Under the pieces are notes generated by a model, which saw nothing but the letters and a program-made list of their open reading frames with translations, was not told the origin of the DNA and made no database searches. Position numbers and translations under genes: made by a program. Shown piece by piece: positions 9,206-16,943 of a DNA stretch of 33,602 nucleotides. Location: positions 1 through 33,602 of the forward strand of contig JBPCMS010000057.1 in the NCBI GenBank assembly GCA_051002015.1, read 5' to 3'. The first letter of the stretch is position 1. Every line of letters begins with the position of its first letter. This DNA comes from JACDBE01 sp051002015 (GTDB taxonomy: Bacteria; Actinomycetota; Acidimicrobiia; Spongiisociales; UBA5794).

Positions 9206-10186
9206 GTGTCTGACGACCGTCCGGTGATCGAGGCGTTGCTTCGTCAGGCGACCGGTGACCCGGCTCCGTCCCCTGCGGTGACCCACGCCGGCCGGAATCG
9301 GCTGCAGGCGGCGATGCGAGCCGAGCCCGGTGCCGACTCCGCTCGACGACGATCCGGTCCTCGCTGGCGCAGGGCCGTCGTCGTCGGGGTCGCCTTGGCG
9401 GTCCTCCTGATGGTATCGGTGCTGGTACCCGGGGAGGTCAGTGCCCTGGCCGGGCTCGCCGAGGTCGCCGAGACCGTGGCTCCGACCGTGGGCACCGAAG
9501 GCCGGTACGTGTACCTGGTGACCGATCAGGTGAGCCTCGCTTCCCTGGCGCGGGCCGACCTCGGGTTGGAGGGCGGCGGCGACGTGGCCTACCTGCGAAC
9601 GACCCGGATCCGAACCTGGGAGACGGAGGACCGGATCCGGCAGGAGGTGATCGTCGGGGCCGCCGTGTTCTTCGATCCGCTGGCGGAAGCCGCCTATCTG
9701 GCCAGCCCACTCGCCGCCGCCGAACCGGAGGGGACCACCGGATCGACCGACACCGCGCGGATCCCGTCCGATCTCGACGCCCGGGCATGGCCGACATCGC
9801 CCGATGCCCTCCGCCAGGCCATGGAGGCGTTCGTCTCCAACGAGCCGGACACCGCACCCGAGGAGCTTCGTCTCATGGCGCTCGCCGGCAGCCTGCTGCG
9901 CGATCCCCGCATCGACTCCGCCCTGCGCGCCGCGGTCTTCCGGGTACTCGACGACATCGACGGCATCGAGGTGGCTGACGACGGCGACAGGGTGACGGCA
10001 ACCCTCCGGTACCATGCCGAGCCCGGCGGCTCCACCCTGTTCGCCTTGGCGTTCGATCGGCGGGCCCACCTGGTGCGGGAGACGACGGTGTGGGTGGACG
10101 GACACGCCGGGCTCGGGGTGCCTCCGGGGACGGCCGTGGTCGACAACCAGTACAGCGTCCCGCGGGTGGTCGACGGTATCGGCTGA
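9206..10186 (+). CDS. Single-pass membrane protein encoded with the ECF sigma factor, possible anti-sigma or sensor
   Basis: 326 residues. The cytoplasmic head (about 1-55) reads VSDDRPVIEALLRQATGDPA and is arginine-rich before the membrane. One helix (AVVVGVALAVLLMVSVLVPG, about 57-77) precedes a large extracytoplasmic domain, LolA-like in pattern (RYVYLVTDQVSLASLARADL, RTWETEDRIRQEVIVG, DRVTATLRYH, GTAVVDNQYSV). It resembles the proteins annotated as CU044_5270 family next to actinobacterial ECF factors. I start at the GTG at 9206 with GGGGAG at 9195-9200. The in-frame ATG at 9176 lies inside the duplicated sigma fragment and would add ten residues. It ends 4 bp from the convergent dxs stop. 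Confidence 0.75.
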   Translation: MSDDRPVIEALLRQATGDPAPSPAVTHAGRNRLQAAMRAEPGADSARRRSGPRWRRAVVVGVALAVLLMVSVLVPGEVSALAGLAEVAETVAPTVGTEGRYVYLVTDQVSLASLARADLGLEGGGDVAYLRTTRIRTWETEDRIRQEVIVGAAVFFDPLAEAAYLASPLAAAEPEGTTGSTDTARIPSDLDARAWPTSPDALRQAMEAFVSNEPDTAPEELRLMALAGSLLRDPRIDSALRAAVFRVLDDIDGIEVADDGDRVTATLRYHAEPGGSTLFALAFDRRAHLVRETTVWVDGHAGLGVPPGTAVVDNQYSVPRVVDGIG

Positions 10187-10190
10187 GACG

Positions 10191-12062
10191 TCAGCCGGCG
10201 ACCAGCTCCTGGACGGCGGCGGCGATCCCGTCGGCGTCCAGACCCAGTTCGGCGAGGATCGTGCCGGGCTTTCCGAACCGGATGAACCGGTCGGGAACGC
10301 CCATCAGCCGCACCCTGCCCGCCATCCCCGTCGCCGATAGGTCCTCGAGCACGGCGGCGCCGAACCCGCCGGAGACCACGTTGTCCTCGATGGTGACCAC
10401 CAGCCGATGGTGGGCGGCCCACTGGTCGAGCCTCGGGTCCAGAGGCTTGACCCACCGGGCGTTGACCACCGAGCAGGAGATGCCTGCCTCGGCGAGCCGT
10501 CCCGCCGCCTTGGAAGCCGCCTCGACCATGCGCCCGGTGGCGAGCAGGCAGACGTCCTCGCCGTGGCTCAGCTGCTCCCACACCCCGAAGGGAACCGCCG
10601 GCACCGGGACGTCCGGGGTGATGGTGACGGCGCCCTTGGGGAAGCGGATGGCGACCGGGCCCTGATGGTTGACCGCGGTCTCCAACAGACCGCACAGCTC
10701 CGCCTCGTTGGCCGGGGCGGCGATCGCCATCCCCGGGATCATCCGCAGGTAGGAGAGGTCGAACACCCCGTGGTGCGACGACCCGTCCGGTCCGGTGATC
10801 CCGGCCCGGTCGAGCATGAACGTGACCGGAAGGCCGTGGAGGGCGACATCCATCATGACCTGGTCGAAGGCGCGCTGGAGGAAGGTCGAGTAGATGCACA
10901 CCACCGGGTGGAGCCCTGCCATCGCCAGCCCGGCGGCGAAGGTGACGGCGTGCTGCTCGGAGATGCCGACGTCGTACACCCGGTCGGGGAACTCGACCGC
11001 CATAGCGCCCAGACCCGTCGACGACTCCATCGCCGCCGTCACCGCCACCACCTCGGGGTGGCGCCTGGCAACCTCGGCGAGCGCCGCCTCGAACACGTCG
11101 GTGTATTGGACCTGGCGCAGGGTGGGCGTACCGGTCTCCACGTCGAAGCTGCCCACCCCGTGGAGCTTGTCGCGCTCGTCGGCGATGGCGGGCTGGTAGC
11201 CGCGGCCCTTCTCGGTGACGACGTGGATCACCACCGGCTCGTCGAAGCCCCTGGCCTGGGTCAGGGTGCGCTCCACCAGCTCGAGGTCGTGCCCGTCGAT
11301 GGGCCCTGCGTACTTGAGCTCGAGCACGTCGAAGAAGGTCGAGGGGGACAGCATCTGCTTGATGCTCTCCTTGATGCGGTGCGCCGTCTCGTCGGCGAAC
11401 GCCCCGATCCGGGGGAGCCGCCGCAGCCGGGACCCGATCGCCCGCTTGGTCGATTCGTAATGGGGATCGAGCCTGAGCCGGGCCAGGTGCTGGGCGAGAC
11501 CGCCGACCGTCGGGGCGTATGACCGGCCGTTGTCGTTGAGCACGATGATCAGCCGATCGGGTCGGGCATGGGCGATGTGGTTCAGGGCCTCGTGGGCCAT
11601 GCCCCCGGTGAGGGCGCCGTCGCCGATGACGGCGACGGTGTAACCGGGCCTGCCGGCGGAGGCCATCCCCATGCCGTAGCTGAGCGAGGTGGAGGCGTGG
11701 CTGTTCTCGACCCAGTCGTGCCGGCTCTCCGCCCGGCTCGGGTATCCGGAGAGCCCGCCGTCCTGGCGCAGAGTGGGGAACAGGGCGGCGCGTCCGGTGA
11801 GGATCTTGTGGACGTACGCCTGGTGGCCGACGTCCCAGATGATGGCGTCGTCCGGGCTGTGGAACACGCGGTGCAGCGCCATGGTCAACTCGACCACGCC
11901 GAGGTTGGGGGACAGGTGGCCGCCGGTCTCCGACAACACCGTCACCAGGTAGCGGCGGATGGCGGCGGCCAGCTCGGCGAGCTGGTCCCGGTCGAGGCGC
12001 GCCAGATCGCCGGGGAGATCGAGGTCGATCAGCAGGTCGAGAAGGTCGTGTTTATCTGGCAC
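10191..12062 (-). CDS. dxs: 1-deoxy-D-xylulose-5-phosphate synthase
   Basis: 623 residues, the normal size. It condenses pyruvate and glyceraldehyde 3-phosphate using thiamine diphosphate, the entry step of the MEP pathway. Visible motifs are GGHLSPNLGVVELTMALHRV (48-67), the ThDP/Mg motif VIGDGALTGGMAHEALNHIA (145-164) closing with LNDNGRSYAPTVGG, and the Pyr-domain VYDVGISEQHAVTFAAGLAM with its catalytic Glu. Further on is DRAGITGPDGSSHHGVFDLS, followed by the C-terminal transketolase domain. The GTG at 12060-12062 has AGGA six bases upstream; the frame is open further but unconserved. tetR lies 41 bp upstream on the same strand, so they may be co-transcribed. ispD is 2.6 kb away. Confidence 0.97.
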   Translation of the reverse strand: MPDKHDLLDLLIDLDLPGDLARLDRDQLAELAAAIRRYLVTVLSETGGHLSPNLGVVELTMALHRVFHSPDDAIIWDVGHQAYVHKILTGRAALFPTLRQDGGLSGYPSRAESRHDWVENSHASTSLSYGMGMASAGRPGYTVAVIGDGALTGGMAHEALNHIAHARPDRLIIVLNDNGRSYAPTVGGLAQHLARLRLDPHYESTKRAIGSRLRRLPRIGAFADETAHRIKESIKQMLSPSTFFDVLELKYAGPIDGHDLELVERTLTQARGFDEPVVIHVVTEKGRGYQPAIADERDKLHGVGSFDVETGTPTLRQVQYTDVFEAALAEVARRHPEVVAVTAAMESSTGLGAMAVEFPDRVYDVGISEQHAVTFAAGLAMAGLHPVVCIYSTFLQRAFDQVMMDVALHGLPVTFMLDRAGITGPDGSSHHGVFDLSYLRMIPGMAIAAPANEAELCGLLETAVNHQGPVAIRFPKGAVTITPDVPVPAVPFGVWEQLSHGEDVCLLATGRMVEAASKAAGRLAEAGISCSVVNARWVKPLDPRLDQWAAHHRLVVTIEDNVVSGGFGAAVLEDLSATGMAGRVRLMGVPDRFIRFGKPGTILAELGLDADGIAAAVQELVAG

Positions 12063-12103
12063 CGGAGTTCCTGTGAGCCCCTGAAGCTTGGCACCACCCC
12101 GGT

Positions 12104-12751
12104 CTATCCGCCAGTCGTCCCGGTGACGGGGCCAAGCCCGTTGAAGAGGAACCGGAGGCACTCGTCGCCCACCTGGTGGAGGTGCGACTTGGGGTCGGGC
12201 ATGGTCATCAGGGTCTTGGCGGCGGCGAGGATCGTGTCCCCCACCAGGGCGGCGGCGAGGGGACCCGGGATGCCCCGGAACTCACCGGCATCGACGCCTG
12301 CGGTGTAGATACGGCCAAACTCGGCCGACAGGGCGCGGTGGGCGGCCCCGATCCGCGCCTGGGTGGGCGCCGACAGGGTGGGGAGGCCGCGGTGGAGCGG
12401 CATTCCGAAGACGGGATCGGTGACCGAGAACTCGATGGTGCGCAGCGCCAGCTCGGAGAGCTGGGCCCGGCAGCTGAGCTGGCGGGGGATGGCGGTGAGG
12501 ATCAGCTCGGTCACCTCTGGGAGCCGCTGCTCGACCAGGGCGGCTAGCAGATCCTCCATGTCGGTGAAGTACTCATAGAACGTGGTGCGCCCCATCCCGA
12601 TGGCGGCGGCGACGTCTGCGGGGCTGACCTGCGCGTAACCGAAATCGGCGAGCAGCGACTCGGCGGCGTCGAGGATCGCTCGGCGGGTGGCGGCGCGCCG
12701 TGCGGTCAGCGCCTCCGCCTTGGATTGATCGGTCCTCTGTCGTGGGGTCAC
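12104..12751 (-). CDS. TetR/AcrR-family transcriptional regulator
   Basis: 215 residues. The N-terminal TetR DNA-binding domain (about 16-65) reads ARRAATRRAILDAAESLLAD, YAQVSPADVAAAIGMGRTTF and YEYFTDMEDLLAALVEQ. The C-terminal ligand domain is all-helical with no recognised effector pocket. The GTG at 12749-12751 is the first start upstream of the HTH; beyond it the frame only translates the hairpin-repeat region and is discarded. The spacing to a ribosome-binding site is loose (GAGG about 11 bases upstream). It may regulate itself, the divergent P5C dehydrogenase operon, or dxs directly downstream; the sequence does not decide. Confidence 0.88.
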   Translation of the reverse strand: MTPRQRTDQSKAEALTARRAATRRAILDAAESLLADFGYAQVSPADVAAAIGMGRTTFYEYFTDMEDLLAALVEQRLPEVTELILTAIPRQLSCRAQLSELALRTIEFSVTDPVFGMPLHRGLPTLSAPTQARIGAAHRALSAEFGRIYTAGVDAGEFRGIPGPLAAALVGDTILAAAKTLMTMPDPKSHLHQVGDECLRFLFNGLGPVTGTTGG

Positions 12752-12853
12752 CTGGTGATCGACCTCGCTCGGGTCACCGCCTCGGCACCAGTATGGCCGC
12801 CCCACCCGCCTTCCGTGCCGCTCACCGGTTTCCCTTGAAGCCGGGCTCCCGCC

Positions 12854-13155
12854 GAACTTCAGCGGATTGGTCATCGCCAGGGGTACGCCGAACCTTAGGT
12901 TCGGCCGGATACCCTCGCCTCCCCTGAACTTCAGCGGATTGGTCATCGCCAGGGGTACGCAGAACCTTAGGTTCGCCGGCTTGCCCCAACATCAGCGGAT
13001 CGCGTGTCGTGGCGACACCCAGGAACCTCAGGTTCAACATCAGCGGATCGCGTGTCGTGGCGACACCCTGGAACCTGAGGTTCGGTGTGGGGCTCGCGTC
13101 GGTCTCGAAGTTCAGCGGATTGGTCATCGTCAGGGGTACGTAGAACCTAAGGTTC
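12854..13155 (+). repeat. Cluster of five 48/49-bp hairpin repeats (subtypes A and B)
   Basis: Copies lie at 12854-12902 (A), 12926-12974 (A), 12988-13035 (B), 13036-13083 (B) and 13107-13155 (A). Each starts with (G)AACNTCAGCGGAT or the near variant GAAGTTCAG and ends with GAACCTNAGGTTC, so the ends are imperfect inverted repeats of about nine bases. Subtype A has the core TGGTCATCGYCAGGGGTACG; subtype B has CGCGTGTCGTGGCGACACCC, whose GTGTCG-TGG-CGACAC is a perfect stem-loop. Spacers between copies are 23, 13, 0 and 23 bases. Together they fill most of the 428-bp divergent gap between tetR and the P5C dehydrogenase gene. Minus-frame reading gives repeated NLRF-GVATTRDPLML peptides, which I take as artefact. 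Confidence 0.9.
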
Positions 13156-13179
13156 GCTGCTGGCGAGGGGAGGATGCCC

Positions 13180-14751
13180 ATGACGGCGGGCAGCAGGTTC
13201 CGGGTCACATATGCCACGATGTCCGCCGACAACGAGGCGCTCCATGCCGGTTTCGATGCCGGGATGGCGGAGGCGCGCACCGAGCTGGGCGCAGATCACA
13301 CCTTCACCATCGACGGCGCCGCCCGCACCGGCGGGGGCTGGTTCGAGGAGCGGTCCCCGATCGACCGGGACGTGTTGGTCGGTCGGTACGCCCAGGCAAC
13401 CGCCGGCGACGTGGGCGATGCGGTGGCGGCGGCGGATCGCTTCGCCCCGCGCTGGGCAGCCGTCCCCTGGCAGGAGCGGGTGGCCCTGCTCGATGCCGCC
13501 GCCGATCTGATCAGCGAGCGGCGCAACCGGCTGGCGGCGCTGATGGGGATCGAGGTGGGAAAGAACCGGCTCGAGGCCCTCGGCGACGTCGAGGAGTCCG
13601 CCGACCTCATCCGGTACTACTGCCGCCAGATGGAGGAGCACGACGGCTACACCGTCCCCATGAACCGCCTGTTCCCCGACGAGGCCACCGTTGACGTGAT
13701 GCGTCCGTACGGGGTGTGGGTGGTGATCAGCCCGTTCAACTTCCCGATGGCGCTTGCCGCCGGCCCGGTGGGGGCCGCCCTCGTTGCCGGCAACACCGTC
13801 GTCCTCAAACCGTCGAACCAGGGTGCCCTGCTCGGGCTGGAGCTGGCCCGGGTGCTGGCCGACGCCGGCATCCCCGCAGGCGCCTTCCACATCGTCACCG
13901 GGTCGGGGCCGGAGGCCGGCGCCGCCCTGGTGACCCACCCCGGGGTCGACGGGATCACCTTCACCGGCTCCTCCGAGGTGGGGATGGGCATCCAGCGCAC
14001 CTTCGCCACCCGGTTCCCCAAGCCGGCCATCTGCGAGATGGGTGGCAAGAACCCGGTGGTGGTCAGCCGCAACGCCGACCTCGACGCCGCCGCCGAGGGG
14101 GTGATGCGCTCCGCCTTCGGGTTCGGTGGGCAGAAGTGCTCGGCGGCGTCCCGCGCCTACGTCGAGCGCCCCGTCATCGACGACTTCCTGACCAGGCTGA
14201 TCGAGAGGACCGAGCGGATCGCCATAGGGGACCCGCTCGACCCTGGCACCTACCTGGGCCCCGTGATCGACCGGGGTGCCGTCACCCGCTACCGGGAGGC
14301 GGTCGCCGAGGCCGGTGCGGTCGGCGAGATCCACACCGGCGGCGTCGTCCTCACCGAGGGCGATCTGGGACGAGGCAACTTCGTCGCTCCCACCGTGGTT
14401 TCCGCCGACCCCTCGTCGTGGCTGTGGCGACGGGAGCTGTTCATCCCCTTCGTGGCGGTGGCTCCGGTCGACTCGGTCGACGAGGGGCTCGACCGTGCCA
14501 ACGACACCGAGTACGGGCTGACTGCGGGGTTCTTCAGCGAAGACCCGGCCGAGGTCGACCGCTTCCTCGACCGGATCGAATCCGGGGTGGTGTACGTCAA
14601 CCGGCGGATCGGCGCCACCACCGGCGCCTGGCCCGCCGTCCAGCCGTTCGGGGGATGGAAGGCGTCGGGCACCGGGGGCAAGGCGGGGGGCGGCCCCTAC
14701 TACCTTGCCCAGTACCTGCGCGAGCAGTCAAGAACCGTCGTCGGGGGCTGA
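13180..14751 (+). CDS. rocA: 1-pyrroline-5-carboxylate dehydrogenase (aldehyde dehydrogenase superfamily)
   Basis: 523 residues. The NAD(P)-dependent aldehyde dehydrogenase oxidises P5C / glutamate semialdehyde to glutamate, the last step of proline and arginine breakdown. Family pattern: VVISPFNFPMALAAGPVGAA, GNTVVLKPSNQG (cofactor Lys), FTGSSEVGMGI, the catalytic Glu in EMGGKNPVVV and catalytic Cys in GFGGQKCSAASRAYV. The GGQKCSA context and total length are typical of monofunctional RocA/PruA. Near the end, YVNRRIGATTGAWPAVQPFG and GGKAGGGPYYL also fit. The ATG at 13180 has GAGGGGAGG at 13165-13173; an ATG at 13174 sits directly on that site. The last hairpin repeat ends only 10 bp before the ribosome-binding site. 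The aminotransferase follows 38 bp later. Confidence 0.88.
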   Translation: MTAGSRFRVTYATMSADNEALHAGFDAGMAEARTELGADHTFTIDGAARTGGGWFEERSPIDRDVLVGRYAQATAGDVGDAVAAADRFAPRWAAVPWQERVALLDAAADLISERRNRLAALMGIEVGKNRLEALGDVEESADLIRYYCRQMEEHDGYTVPMNRLFPDEATVDVMRPYGVWVVISPFNFPMALAAGPVGAALVAGNTVVLKPSNQGALLGLELARVLADAGIPAGAFHIVTGSGPEAGAALVTHPGVDGITFTGSSEVGMGIQRTFATRFPKPAICEMGGKNPVVVSRNADLDAAAEGVMRSAFGFGGQKCSAASRAYVERPVIDDFLTRLIERTERIAIGDPLDPGTYLGPVIDRGAVTRYREAVAEAGAVGEIHTGGVVLTEGDLGRGNFVAPTVVSADPSSWLWRRELFIPFVAVAPVDSVDEGLDRANDTEYGLTAGFFSEDPAEVDRFLDRIESGVVYVNRRIGATTGAWPAVQPFGGWKASGTGGKAGGGPYYLAQYLREQSRTVVGG

Positions 14752-14789
14752 TCGATGCCAGAAGGACCGCTCCGGTCGGGTCCGATCAC

Positions 14790-16154
14790 GTGACCTCGGT
14801 CTTCCACCGCGGGCCCGAGCCGCACCCGGTGGCGGTGCGGGGCGATGGGGTGTGGATCGAGGACGACGCAGGCAACCGCTATCTCGACGCCGCCGGCGGC
14901 GCCATCGTGGTAGGGGTGGGTCACGGCGACGCCGAGATCGTCGCTGCCATGACCGCCCAGGCGGCCAGGGTCGCCTACGTGCACGCCACCGCCTTCACCA
15001 CCGACGCGGTGGAGGCGTACGCCGCAGCCCTCGCCCCCCGCCTCCCCGTGGACGAGGCGCGTGTCTACCCGGTCTCGGGCGGGTCGGAGGCGGTGGAGAC
15101 CGCAGTCAAGCTGGCCCGGTCGTACCACGTTGCCCGGGGAGAGACCGACCGGACCGTGCTCCTCGCCCGTCGCCGGTCGTACCACGGCAACACCATCAGG
15201 GCGCTGGACCTGTCCGACCGCCCCAACCTGCGCCACCCGTACGAGCCGTGGCTGGGCACGACCGAGTGCATCCCCGCTGTGTCCGAGTACCGATGCGAGA
15301 ACCCCGGCCACCCGGAGCGCTGCGCCGCCTGGCACGCCGCCGAGATCGAACGGGTCGTCGAGCGCGTCGGGCCGGGTCGGGTGGCGGCGCTGATCGCCGA
15401 ACCGATCGGCGGGGCGGCCAGCGGCGCCACCGTGCCCCCGCCGGGCTACTGGGACGCGGTTGCCGAGCTGTGCCGCCGCCACGGCATCCTGCTCATCGCC
15501 GACGAGGTGATGACCGGGTTCGGGCGGACGGGTCGCTGGTTCGGGTGCGACCACTTCGCCCTCCGCCCCGACATCCTGGTGACGGCCAAGGGAGCCTCGT
15601 CCGGGTACTGGCCGCTGGGGCTGTGCGCCGCCTCGGGGGAGGTCCACGACACGGTGGCACCCACCGGCTTCGTCCACGGTCTCACCTGGTCGCACCACCC
15701 GGTGGGAGCGGCGGTGGGGCTCGCCGTGCTCCGGGCCATCACCGATCGGGGGCTGGTCGAGGCGTCGGCGGATCAGGGCCGGGTCCTGCTCGCCCGGCTC
15801 GGCGAGACCCTGGGGGACCATCGCCTGGTGGGCGACATCAGGGGGATCGGGCTCCTGGTGGCGATCGAGCTGGTCGCCGACCGGGTGGGGAAGACGCCGT
15901 TCCCGGTGCGGGCAGGGGTCGCCGCCGCGGTGACGGCGGCGGCTCGCGATCTCGGTCTCCTCGTCTACCCGTCGACCGGCTGCGCAGACGGCACCGACGG
16001 CGACCTGGTGATGCTGGGCCCGCCGCTTGCGATCACCACGGACGAGATCACTCTGGTGGCCGATCGGCTGGCCGGGGCGCTCGACCGGGTTGCATCCGAT
16101 GCAGCGACCTCCGGGCGGTACCATGGCATCCCACCAGATAAGGGATCTCGATGA
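14790..16154 (+). CDS. Class III (PLP) aminotransferase
   Basis: 454 residues of the ornithine/omega-amino-acid aminotransferase class. It shows RYLDAAGGAIVVGVGHGDAE near the N terminus, YPVSGGSEAVETAVKLAR, ALIAEPIGGAA, LIADEVMTGFGRTGRWFG (PLP-ring Asp) and the Schiff-base Lys in ILVTAKGASSGYWPLG. An insertion with two cysteines (YRCENPGHPERC, about residues 169-180) is seen in a subset of these enzymes. The amino donor cannot be fixed; placement behind P5C dehydrogenase suggests an amine or amino-acid catabolic operon. The GTG at 14790 is the first in-frame start after the upstream stop; a nearby ATG at 14756 is out of frame. The stop overlaps the next ATG as ATGA. Confidence 0.85.
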   Translation: MTSVFHRGPEPHPVAVRGDGVWIEDDAGNRYLDAAGGAIVVGVGHGDAEIVAAMTAQAARVAYVHATAFTTDAVEAYAAALAPRLPVDEARVYPVSGGSEAVETAVKLARSYHVARGETDRTVLLARRRSYHGNTIRALDLSDRPNLRHPYEPWLGTTECIPAVSEYRCENPGHPERCAAWHAAEIERVVERVGPGRVAALIAEPIGGAASGATVPPPGYWDAVAELCRRHGILLIADEVMTGFGRTGRWFGCDHFALRPDILVTAKGASSGYWPLGLCAASGEVHDTVAPTGFVHGLTWSHHPVGAAVGLAVLRAITDRGLVEASADQGRVLLARLGETLGDHRLVGDIRGIGLLVAIELVADRVGKTPFPVRAGVAAAVTAAARDLGLLVYPSTGCADGTDGDLVMLGPPLAITTDEITLVADRLAGALDRVASDAATSGRYHGIPPDKGSR

Positions 16155-16927
16155 GCAATCCGGTGCTTGACCGCCGTTTCGGCGGCAACCAAGCCGCCAC
16201 CGCAGGTGTCGACGCCATGGCGGGCCAGCTACCCCCCGTCACCTCGCCCGTCGTCGCCGACACCATGTCGGTGGCCGGGGTCTCCCGTGCCACCGGGATC
16301 ATGCTGCTGGTGCTGCTTGCCGGAGGCTTCGTCGGGTGGAACCAGGTCTCCGCCACCGACCCGCCGACGCTTCCCAGCTTCCTCCTGGCCGCCGTCCTGG
16401 TGGGGATCGGGCTTGCCATCCTCGGCGTGGTCAAGCCCGAGTTGGCCCGGTTTGTCGGTCCGCTGTACGCCGCCGTCGAGGGCTTCGTGCTCGGGGCGAT
16501 CTCCCGGGTCTTCGAGTTCGCCTTTGCGGGGATCGTGCTCCAGGCGGTGCTGGCCACCCTGGCCACCATGGTGGTGATGCTGGTGCTGTACGCCACCAGG
16601 ACCATCAGGGTCACCGAGAAGATGCGGTCGATCGTCATCGGCGCCACCCTCGGTGTCGCCCTGTTCTACCTGGTGGCGATGGTGATGAGCATGTTCGGGT
16701 CGACCATGCCGGGGGTGTGGGACTCCGGCCCCGTCGGCATCCTCTTCTCGCTGGCGATCGTCGGGCTCGCCGCCTTCAATCTGCTGCTCGACTTCGAGCT
16801 GATCGAACGCGGGGTCGCCTCCCGGGCGCCGGCCACCTACGACTGGTTCGCCGCCCTGGGGCTGATGATCACCCTGGTGTGGCTCTACCTCGAGATCCTG
16901 CGCCTCCTGTCCAAGCTGCGCGACTGA
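16151..16927 (+). CDS. Bax inhibitor-1 / YccA-family membrane protein
   Basis: 258 residues with a soluble N terminus of about 45 residues and seven hydrophobic segments. The family is recognised from the LYAAVEGFVLGAISRVFE helix, IVLQAVLATLATMVVMLVLY, the conserved NLLLDFELIERGV stretch with its acidic pair, and the final EILRLLSKLRD. Relatives are pH-dependent calcium-leak channels; the physiological role in actinobacteria is unsettled. Translation is coupled to the aminotransferase by ATGA overlap, with AAGGGA upstream. This places it in the P5C dehydrogenase operon, though a functional link is not evident. It ends 16 bp before the convergent hydrolase stop. Confidence 0.93.
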   Translation: MSNPVLDRRFGGNQAATAGVDAMAGQLPPVTSPVVADTMSVAGVSRATGIMLLVLLAGGFVGWNQVSATDPPTLPSFLLAAVLVGIGLAILGVVKPELARFVGPLYAAVEGFVLGAISRVFEFAFAGIVLQAVLATLATMVVMLVLYATRTIRVTEKMRSIVIGATLGVALFYLVAMVMSMFGSTMPGVWDSGPVGILFSLAIVGLAAFNLLLDFELIERGVASRAPATYDWFAALGLMITLVWLYLEILRLLSKLRD

Positions 16928-16943
16928 GAGGCGCCGCACCGGG

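Noticed and set aside
9009..9227. Separate small gene starting at the first ATGGGGGGACTC copy
   Set aside because: It continues out of frame through the duplicated sigma fragment and into the partner gene; it is explained by the duplication.
12854..13155. CRISPR-like array (repeats of 48/49 bp with 0-23 bp spacers)
   Set aside because: Spacers are too short and unequal, repeats fall into two subtypes with different cores, ends are inverted, and no cas gene is near.
12822..13280. Minus-strand open frame with repeated NLRF-GVATTRDPLML peptides
   Set aside because: It translates the DNA repeats (subtype B is 48 bp, a multiple of three) and overlaps the start of the well-supported P5C dehydrogenase gene.
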